A stretch of DNA of 64,000 nt from Synechococcus sp. BSA11S (lineage in GTDB: Bacteria; Cyanobacteriota; Cyanobacteriia; PCC-6307; Cyanobiaceae), in NCBI RefSeq assembly GCF_014224355.1, contig NZ_VNWP01000005.1, positions 62,001-126,000 of the forward strand, given 5' to 3'. The notes beneath the pieces were generated by a model. The model was not told the origin of the DNA. It searched no databases and saw nothing but the letters and a program-made list of their open reading frames with translations. The translations under genes were made by a program, and so were the position numbers. How positions within the stretch are numbered: position 1 is the first letter of the stretch; each line of letters begins with the position of its first letter. This document shows positions 58,121 through 64,000 of this stretch, piece after piece.

Positions 58121-59397
58121 CGCAGGCGTGCCTCCGCCGACTCGATGCTGCGCGGCCCCCGGGCGCCTCGCTCCTGGGCTGGCGCTGCTTTCAGCTGGGG
58201 TTGCTGTTGCTGGCGAGTTCGGCTTTGTTAGCAGGCGTGCTGTTGCTGGCTGCCCTGATCCTCGGCTGCCGAGGGCGCCGTCCCTGGCTGCAGGATCGGG
58301 TCAACCAGGTGCTGCTGCTGGTGTCGGCCCTGATGGTGCTGGGCAGTGTCACCGCCTCCAGCGGCTGGCTGGCCTGGGTGGGCCTGGCCAACTGGCTGCC
58401 GTTCTTCTGGGCGTTCTGGGGATTTCTGCCCTACCTGGCCACGGCGCCAGCCCGGCGCCGCGTGGCGCTGTGGCTGGTGGCCGGCACCGTGCCGGTGATC
58501 CTCACCGGCCTGGGGCAACTGTTCTGGGGCTGGAGTGGACCGTTCCAGGTCCTGGGGGGGGCGATCATCTGGCATCTCAAGGCCGGTGGCAATCCGCCCG
58601 GGCGCTTGGCCGGACTGTTCGACTACGCCAACATCGCCGGGGCCTGGCTGGCACTGGTCTGGCCTTTCGCCCTGGCGGCCCTGCTGCAGCGGGCCCAGTC
58701 ATGGCGCGGCCGCCTGCCGGCCTTGCTGATCACGGTGAGCCTGGTGGTCGCCATGGCCCTCACCGACTCCCGCAACGCCTGGGGTGCCCTGGTGCTGGCG
58801 CTTCCCCTGGTGGCGGGGCCGGCCCGCTGGATCTGGCTTCTGCCCCTGCTTGTGTTGCTGCTCATCCCCGTGGGCCTGGCCAGCCTGCCCGGGGTGCCGC
58901 TGACGTTGCAGCAGCAGGCCCGCGCCCTGGTTCCCGCTGTGATCTGGGAGCGGCTCAGTGATCTGGAATTCGCCGGCCGCCGGCCGCTGGCCATCACCCG
59001 GGTCAACCAGTGGGGTGTGGCCCTGCAGCTGGTGGCGGAACGCCCCTGGCTCGGCTGGGGTGCCGCCGCCTTCAGCGTGATCTATCCCCTGCGCACGGCA
59101 GGCATCTGGCACGGCCATCCCCACAACCTTCCGATCGATCTGGCGGTCAGCCACGGCGCCCTGGTGGCCGTGCTGCTGGTGGGACTGGTGCTGGTGCTGC
59201 AGATTCAGGCGGCCCGCCTCGGCATGGCCAGCGGCGCTTTGTTCGAGCGGGCCTGGTGGGCGTCCTTCCTGGTGTTGATGGCGCTTCACGCCACCGATAT
59301 CCCCCTCTACGACAGCCGCATCAACATCGCAGGCTGGGTGCTGCTCTGCGGGCTGCGCGCCTACACGCTCGGCCCGGAGCCCCTTCCTCAGACCTGA
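58117..59397 (+). CDS. O-antigen ligase/polymerase family membrane protein
   Basis: 426 residues with about ten to twelve hydrophobic helices. The family's conserved loop is near the C-terminal half: LTDSRNAWGALVLALPLV, then RVNQWGVALQLVAERPWLGWGAAAFSVIYP, then WHGHPHNLPIDLAVSHG, matching Wzy/WaaL-type RNxW...PxxGxG...HxHN signatures. Likely ligates or polymerises surface polysaccharide; the exact substrate is not shown. The start is GTG at 58117, overlapping the purU stop (GTGA). It converges with the radical SAM gene (10-base overlap). Confidence 0.85.
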   Translation: MTQACLRRLDAARPPGASLLGWRCFQLGLLLLASSALLAGVLLLAALILGCRGRRPWLQDRVNQVLLLVSALMVLGSVTASSGWLAWVGLANWLPFFWAFWGFLPYLATAPARRRVALWLVAGTVPVILTGLGQLFWGWSGPFQVLGGAIIWHLKAGGNPPGRLAGLFDYANIAGAWLALVWPFALAALLQRAQSWRGRLPALLITVSLVVAMALTDSRNAWGALVLALPLVAGPARWIWLLPLLVLLLIPVGLASLPGVPLTLQQQARALVPAVIWERLSDLEFAGRRPLAITRVNQWGVALQLVAERPWLGWGAAAFSVIYPLRTAGIWHGHPHNLPIDLAVSHGALVAVLLVGLVLVLQIQAARLGMASGALFERAWWASFLVLMALHATDIPLYDSRINIAGWVLLCGLRAYTLGPEPLPQT

Positions 59398-60914
59398 GCG
59401 AAGGCTTCCTGGCGGTGCCGGACCAGGGTGGCCTTGGTCAGGGGGCCCTCCAGGTGATCCCAGGGCAGCACCCGTTCAGGATCCCAGGTCCGATGGACTG
59501 TCTCGTGCCATGGGGGCAGCGGGGCCAGATCATCCGCGCCCTGATCAAGCACCTCGCGGTAGGCGGTCTTCCATCCCCCCTGGCTGCCGTGGCGGCCCCG
59601 TACGGCCATGATCACGGCGGCCAGGCGCCGATCGCTGCGGGAGAGCAGGGCCTGGATCACGCTCCAGCCATAGCTTTCAGGACGCAGAGCGATGCCTTTG
59701 GGCTGCAGGCGGCGCGCCAGCCGCTTCAGGCGCTTCTCCGCCTCGGGCCGCACCGGCTCCCACTGGAATGGGGTGTGGGCCTTGGGCACGAAGCTGCTCA
59801 CCCCCAGGCTCAGCCGCAGCCCGGGGGTGGCCGTCTTGAGCGCCAGCAGCAGATCGGCGGTGGCTTCGATGTCCTCGTCGTCCTCAGTCGGCAGGCCGGC
59901 CATGCCGTAGAGCTTCAGGCCCGTGAGCCCCCCCTCTTTCGCGTAGCGAGCCGCCGCGAAGATCTCGTCTCTGCTGAGCTTCTTGTTCACCACCTCGCGC
60001 AGGCGCTCGCTGCCGCTCTCAATGGCGATCGTGAGCGATTTGCTGCCCCTCCGCGCCAGGATCCGGGCCAGTTGGGGGGTCACCGTGGCAGCCCGCACCG
60101 AGCTGACGCTCACCCGGGTGCCGTCGAAGCGGTCCTGGTCGAGCCAGGTCAGCAGGTCGTCGAACTGGGGGTGCTGGGTGACCGAGGCCCCCAGCAGGCC
60201 CAGGCGCCTGGTGGCGGTCAACCCCTTTTCCACCGCCGGGATCAGGCCGTCGTCGAGGGAAGGTGTGCGGAAGGGCAGCGTGAGGTAGCTGGCCAGACAG
60301 AAGCGGCAGAGCTCGGGGCAGCTGCGGACCACCTCCACCATATGGATCGAGGGCCAGGCCGCCTCCGGGGTGATCACCGTGGAGTGGCTGAGGGTGTTCC
60401 CCCGCCAGGTCTGCTTGGCCACCGTGGCCGGGATGTCCGTGTCGATGGGCTCGATGCTCAACAGCCGGCCATCGGAGCCGTAGCGAGGGACGTAGAGCGC
60501 CGGCACGTACACCCCCGGCACCTGGGCAAGGGCCCGCAGCCGCTCGGCTCGCGGGGCGTTCCTGTGGGCGATCACCGCCTCCACGAAGTCGGGCAGCAAG
60601 CGTTCGCCATCGCCCAGCAGCACGGCATCGAAGAAAGGTGCCAGCGGCTCGGGGTTGGCGGTGAGCACCGGCCCTCCTCCGAACACGATCGGGTCCTCCT
60701 CCCCCCGCTCCCGGCTCCAGAGCGGAATGTGCTGCTGCTCCAGCAGGTCCAGCAGCACCGGCCCGTCCAGTTCCCAGCTGAGCGAGAGTCCGAACAGGTC
60801 GCAGCGGCGGTGGGCGGGGTCACCCCGGTCGGTGAACAGCCTGCGCACGTCGAGGTCGGTCCGCTGCGCCAGGCTGGCCCAGACCACCTGAAAGCCCAGG
60901 CTGGTGATGCCCAC
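59388..60914 (-). CDS. B12-binding radical SAM protein, start unresolved
   Basis: At least 508 residues. The N-terminal part is B12-binding-like (LFGLSLSWELDGPVLLDLL, DPIVFGGGPVLTANPEPLA). The radical SAM cluster motif is CPELCRFC (CxxxCxxC). The rest is a TIM barrel with SGSERLREVVNKKLS, LKLYGMAGLPTEDDEDIE and SFVPKAHTPFQWEPV. This matches the widespread TIGR03960-like radical SAM family of unknown reaction. The GTG at 60914 falls inside the conserved TYSVGITSLGF. Upstream in-frame codons back to a stop at 61025 encode family-like sequence (TLLFEPAQPQADALRTVLAFPS) but hold no ATG, GTG or TTG. A CTG at 61001 may be the real start. Confidence 0.85.
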   Translation of the reverse strand: MGITSLGFQVVWASLAQRTDLDVRRLFTDRGDPAHRRCDLFGLSLSWELDGPVLLDLLEQQHIPLWSRERGEEDPIVFGGGPVLTANPEPLAPFFDAVLLGDGERLLPDFVEAVIAHRNAPRAERLRALAQVPGVYVPALYVPRYGSDGRLLSIEPIDTDIPATVAKQTWRGNTLSHSTVITPEAAWPSIHMVEVVRSCPELCRFCLASYLTLPFRTPSLDDGLIPAVEKGLTATRRLGLLGASVTQHPQFDDLLTWLDQDRFDGTRVSVSSVRAATVTPQLARILARRGSKSLTIAIESGSERLREVVNKKLSRDEIFAAARYAKEGGLTGLKLYGMAGLPTEDDEDIEATADLLLALKTATPGLRLSLGVSSFVPKAHTPFQWEPVRPEAEKRLKRLARRLQPKGIALRPESYGWSVIQALLSRSDRRLAAVIMAVRGRHGSQGGWKTAYREVLDQGADDLAPLPPWHETVHRTWDPERVLPWDHLEGPLTKATLVRHRQEAFAQV

Positions 60915-61092
60915 CGAGTAGGTGCTGGGGAAGGCCAGTACTGTCCGCAGGGCATCCGCCTGCGGCTGGGCCGGCTCGAACAGCAGGGTCTCCTGATCCA
61001 GGGGAAGGCCGGCAGTGCAGTGTCACCAGGGTGTCACCCCCGGGGGGTGGCCGTTGCTCCGGCTGGCTGCCGGCTGATGGGCTGGTGGCTGT

Positions 61093-61542
61093 TCAGTTGG
61101 TTTTGAGCCCTTTCAGCAGGGTCATCAGGCCGGAGATGGCGGCTCCGCCAGTCTCGGCGGTGGGAGGTGTCGCGCCCCCGAAGGTGCTGATCACCTGCTG
61201 GGCGGCGGCCTCGATGGCCGGCCACTTGTCGCCGGCCAGGGGCTGGATCAGGGGCGCCACCTTGCTGTAGACCCCCTCGAACCCACCCATGGTGGCCACG
61301 GCGGCCTGGATGTCGCCGGCCTTGATCTGGCCATCACCCTTCCTGAGGATGTCGAGCAGGGGGGCGAGCGCAGGGCTGAGCGCTGTTCCGGAGGCATCAC
61401 CGGCCGCCTGCTTGGCGGCCTCCCCCATGCCGTCCCCGGCCTGCTTCATGCCCTCCTGGGCGCCCTGGCAGCCCGTGAGCAGCAGGGAGACCGCCAGGGC
61501 CCCGCTCCAGGTGGTGCGGATCAGATCTCGAGGGGTGTTCAT
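61093..61542 (-). CDS. Small lipoprotein of unknown function
   Basis: 149 residues. Lipoprotein signal: basic RDLIRTTW, hydrophobic SGALAVSLLL, lipobox LTGC with Cys25. The mature part is Ala/Gly-rich with an amphipathic helix (AQEGMKQAGDGMGEAAKQAA), then PALAPLLDILRKGDGQIKAGDIQAAVATMGGF and IQPLAGDKWPAIEAAAQQVI. No known domain is recognised. The ATG at 61542 is used; the frame to 61566 is possible. Probably anchored on the periplasmic side of a membrane. Stands alone between the radical SAM and ClC genes. Confidence 0.7.
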   Translation of the reverse strand: MNTPRDLIRTTWSGALAVSLLLTGCQGAQEGMKQAGDGMGEAAKQAAGDASGTALSPALAPLLDILRKGDGQIKAGDIQAAVATMGGFEGVYSKVAPLIQPLAGDKWPAIEAAAQQVISTFGGATPPTAETGGAAISGLMTLLKGLKTN

Positions 61543-61648
61543 CAGCCACGGGCGAACGGACCTCAAGGTATGCAGCTGAACCCGATGCGCCCGTCGACGG
61601 GGGGTTTTGTAATCCTGGCTACCAAGGTGCGGGCGGTTTCAGCGCGGA

Positions 61649-63085
61649 TCAGAGCTGTCGGGGCCTGAGTGGCACCGACAGCACAGGCAGCCCACCGACC
61701 CCCTGACCGGAGGGAGTCCGGGGCGGCTCGTGGGGAATCAGCCGCTGGAAGATCGACTGGCGATGCAGCAGCCGGGCGATCACGAGGCTGCCCAGGCTGG
61801 CCACCAGCACGGGCTTGAGCAGCAGCAGGTCCTTGGTGAGGGCGAAGGTCAGGAAGGTGGCTGTCATCGGCGTGCGCGCGCAGGCGGTCATGAAGGCCGC
61901 CATGCCCGCGAAGATCGAGGTGTTGGGCGCGATCAGCCCCAGCTGCTCCAGCACCCCGGCGGCCGCCAGGCCCAGGGCTCCCCCGAGGGTGAGCATCGGG
62001 GCAAACAGCCCGCCTGGGGTGCCGGCGGCAGCGGCCAGCCCCGTGCTCAGGAACAGCACCAGAAAGATGGCCAGGGCTTTGCTGATGTCCAGATCGCCTT
62101 CCGCCACCGCCTGGCGGATGCCGGCACGGTTGATGAAATCCACCGGGAGCAGGGCGTCGACCACCCCCAGCACCACTCCGGCGGCCGCCATGGCTCCCGC
62201 CAGAGGGATGGCCCGCTGGCGGCGCCAGTTGTGCAGCCTGACCACGAAGCGGCAGTAGGCCTCCGCGCCCAGCGCCACCAGGGCCCCGAGCCCGAACAGC
62301 ACCACCAGGTCGAGGGGCAACACCTCCACGTAGGTGCTGACCTGCCGCTCCAGGGCGAAGCCCCGGCCCAGGCTCCAGCCCGCGGTCGGCATGCCGATCC
62401 CCGCCAGACCGAGCAGATCCGTCCAGGTGTCGGCCCAGAAGGTGGTGACCAGCACCAGCAGCATCACCACCGGACGGGCCCCCTGCAGCAGCTCTTCGAT
62501 CGTGTAGAAGAAGCCGCCGATCGGGGCGTTGAACACCGCGGCGATGCCGGCGCCGCCGCCGGCGGCCACGATCATGCGCAGGAAGGCGTTGGGCGCCTTG
62601 AGCAGGCGGGCCATCACCCAGCCCACGGAGCTGCCCATCTGGACCGAGGGCCCGGAAGGGCCGAGCGGGAAGCCACTGCCGATCGCCACGATCCCCGCCA
62701 CCAGTTTCACCACGGCCACCTCGAAACCCATCGGGATCGGGCGCCGCAGCAGGAACTGCATCACCTGGGGAATGCCCGAGCCCTGGGCCGCGGGAGCGCC
62801 GATCTGCACCAGCAGGCCGGCGATCAGGCCGCCGCCACCACTGATCGCAGGCAGCAGCAGCCAGTCGGGCCCGAGCGCGAGCATCCTGATGCGCAGGCGT
62901 CCCAGGCCATCAAGGCCCACCTTGAAGAGCAGGGCCGCACTGGCGGCCCCCAGACCGGTGATCACCAGGGCCAGGATCACCTTCAGCCAGTGCTCCTCCA
63001 GCATCCGGCGGATCGTGGAGGTGGTCAGCCGCTCCTTCTGGGGCTTGACGAGCGCGGTGGCGTGACGCTCCGTGCTCAGGGTCAC
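61649..63085 (-). CDS. ClC-family chloride channel/transporter lacking the gating glutamate
   Basis: 478 residues, about ten to twelve membrane helices. ClC selectivity motifs: GSGIP (residues 102-106), GPSGP (142-146) in place of G(K/R)EGP, and GGLFAPML. The external gating glutamate of CLC exchangers (E148 in E. coli) is therefore Ser144 here. The internal proton glutamate region IEE (197-198) is kept. Loss of the gate predicts ungated anion conduction rather than coupled H+/Cl- exchange. No CBS domains. The start is GTG at 63085, overlapping the acnB TGA (GTGA), so it is translationally coupled to acnB. Confidence 0.9.
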   Translation of the reverse strand: MTLSTERHATALVKPQKERLTTSTIRRMLEEHWLKVILALVITGLGAASAALLFKVGLDGLGRLRIRMLALGPDWLLLPAISGGGGLIAGLLVQIGAPAAQGSGIPQVMQFLLRRPIPMGFEVAVVKLVAGIVAIGSGFPLGPSGPSVQMGSSVGWVMARLLKAPNAFLRMIVAAGGGAGIAAVFNAPIGGFFYTIEELLQGARPVVMLLVLVTTFWADTWTDLLGLAGIGMPTAGWSLGRGFALERQVSTYVEVLPLDLVVLFGLGALVALGAEAYCRFVVRLHNWRRQRAIPLAGAMAAAGVVLGVVDALLPVDFINRAGIRQAVAEGDLDISKALAIFLVLFLSTGLAAAAGTPGGLFAPMLTLGGALGLAAAGVLEQLGLIAPNTSIFAGMAAFMTACARTPMTATFLTFALTKDLLLLKPVLVASLGSLVIARLLHRQSIFQRLIPHEPPRTPSGQGVGGLPVLSVPLRPRQL

Positions 63086-64000
63086 ACTTCCGCCAGCACC
63101 TTCGCCTCCTCCTCGCTGCTCACGATCCGGCCCTGGTCCTCGAAGCCCTCGATCTGATCGAAGTTGAGGTAGCGGTAGAGCTGGTCCGAGAGGGGATCGA
63201 TCTTCGCCGCGGCGATCTCCAGATACTCGGCCGGGGTGGGAATGCGGCCCAGCAGGGCGCAGACCGCCGCCAGCTCCGCGCTGCCCAGGTACACCTGGGC
63301 GCCATTGCCCAGGCGGTTGTTGAAATTGCGCGTGCTGGTGGAGAACACGGTGGTGTTGTCGTCGACACGGGCCTGGTTGCCCATGCAGAGCGAGCAGCCG
63401 GGCAGCTCCAGGCGCGCCTCAGCCCCCTCGAAGATCCTGTAATAGCCCTCCGACTTGAGCATCTCCTCATCCATGCGGGTGGGAGGACACACCCAGAGTT
63501 TGGCCTGGCTGGTGCCGGCGCCGTCGAGCACGGTGGCGGCGGCGCGGTAGTGGCCGATGTTGGTCATGCAGGAGCCGATGAACACCTCATCGATCCGGTC
63601 CCCCGCCACCTCGCTGAGCAGCTTGACGTTGTCGGGATCGTTGGGGCAGGCCAGCACGGGTTCCTTCAGCTCGTCGAGGTTGATCTCGATCACCTCGGCG
63701 TAGGCAGCGTCGGCATCGGCGGCCATCAGCTGGGGATCGGCCAGCCAGGCCTCCATCGCCTGGATCCGCCGGGCCATCGTCCGCTCGTCGTGGTAGCCAC
63801 GGGCAATCAGGTTTCTGAGCAGCGCCACATTGCTGCGCAGGTATTCGGCCACCGTGGCCTCGCTCAACTTGATCGTGCAGCCGGCACAGGAACGCTCGGC
63901 AGTGGCATCGGTGAGCTCGAACGCCTGTTCCAGCTTGAGGTCGGGCAGGCCCTCGATCTCCATGATCCGTCCCGAGAAGACGTTCTTCTTGTTGGCTTTC
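63082..64000 (-). CDS. acnB: Aconitate hydratase B AcnB (5' part outside window)
   Basis: Only the C-terminal ~305 residues are visible; the frame is open to the right edge (base 64000), so the start lies beyond it. Iron-sulfur ligands of aconitase B are seen: [10 protein letters not shown] and [42 protein letters not shown] and [15 protein letters not shown] near the end are AcnB-type. TCA cycle enzyme interconverting citrate and isocitrate. Stop TGA at 63082-63084 overlaps the ClC GTG. Confidence 0.94.
   Translation of the reverse strand, partial: KANKKNVFSGRIMEIEGLPDLKLEQAFELTDATAERSCAGCTIKLSEATVAEYLRSNVALLRNLIARGYHDERTMARRIQAMEAWLADPQLMAADADAAYAEVIEINLDELKEPVLACPNDPDNVKLLSEVAGDRIDEVFIGSCMTNIGHYRAAATVLDGAGTSQAKLWVCPPTRMDEEMLKSEGYYRIFEGAEARLELPGCSLCMGNQARVDDNTTVFSTSTRNFNNRLGNGAQVYLGSAELAAVCALLGRIPTPAEYLEIAAAKIDPLSDQLYRYLNFDQIEGFEDQGRIVSSEEEAKVLAEV

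Overview
This is a GC-rich, gene-dense stretch of a unicellular cyanobacterial chromosome. Cyanobacterial markers include the photosystem II lipoprotein PsbQ, the Calvin-cycle-type glyceraldehyde-3-phosphate dehydrogenase, a Tic20-family protein, an HpsJ-like protein, an ABC1 kinase and the DUF502, DUF1400 and DUF3134 families. The order dnaN, PRC-barrel gene, purL, purF, gyrase/topoisomerase subunit A, TPR gene, queG, hpsJ-like, then nusB, ftsY, rsbU-like and argH is, from memory, the order around the replication origin of the marine Synechococcus/Prochlorococcus/Cyanobium group. The high GC points to a Cyanobium-like or subcluster 5.2 Synechococcus. That assignment is inference.

Left part (1-24 kb). 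A partial cyclophilin overlaps thiL. These are followed by gap2 (minus), a cell-wall pair murC-murB with the nucleoid protein gene ybaB/ebfC, and a minus-strand chaperone operon grpE-dnaJ-tusA-like-rsgA. The type IV pilus motor and platform genes pilB-pilT-pilC diverge from it. Next come a BaiN-type flavoprotein and dusA, whose start codons lie back to back. A minus-strand run of DUF502, nusB, ftsY, a SpoIIE-type phosphatase and argH follows. An hpsJ-like gene and queG diverge near 22.5 kb, and an exported TPR protein lies downstream of queG.

Origin region (24.5-35 kb). A GyrA/ParC-type subunit faces purF-purL, then a PRC-barrel gene and dnaN. The only gene-free gap over 300 bases is 33156-33595, between dnaN and thrC. 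It holds DnaA-box-like 9-mers, an AT-richer core and a perfect 14-bp inverted repeat around that core, and it is my candidate oriC.

Right part (35-64 kb). It begins with a stand-alone DUF1400 protein and an ABC1 kinase, diverging from recN-uvrA and a DUF1400/alpha-beta hydrolase. Then come an LCP-family protein, purT, small proteins, mraY, argG, rpsF, Tic20 and aroE. The dnaK gene has an ideal ribosome binding site and an unusual 11-bp phased repeat after its stop. The end of the window carries pstS, a FAD oxidase, psbQ, purU with an O-antigen-ligase-like protein, a radical SAM protein, a lipoprotein, a ClC protein lacking the gating glutamate, and the end of acnB.

Functional links: purL, purF, purT and purU all serve purine synthesis, and PurU makes the formate that PurT uses. 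argG and argH catalyse consecutive steps. murC, murB, mraY and the LCP protein all serve the cell envelope. No tRNA, rRNA, CRISPR array, insertion sequence or prophage was seen. I did not find a convincing wholly new system; the most unusual signals are the oriC layout, the phased repeat after dnaK, the altered ClC and several start-site anomalies.
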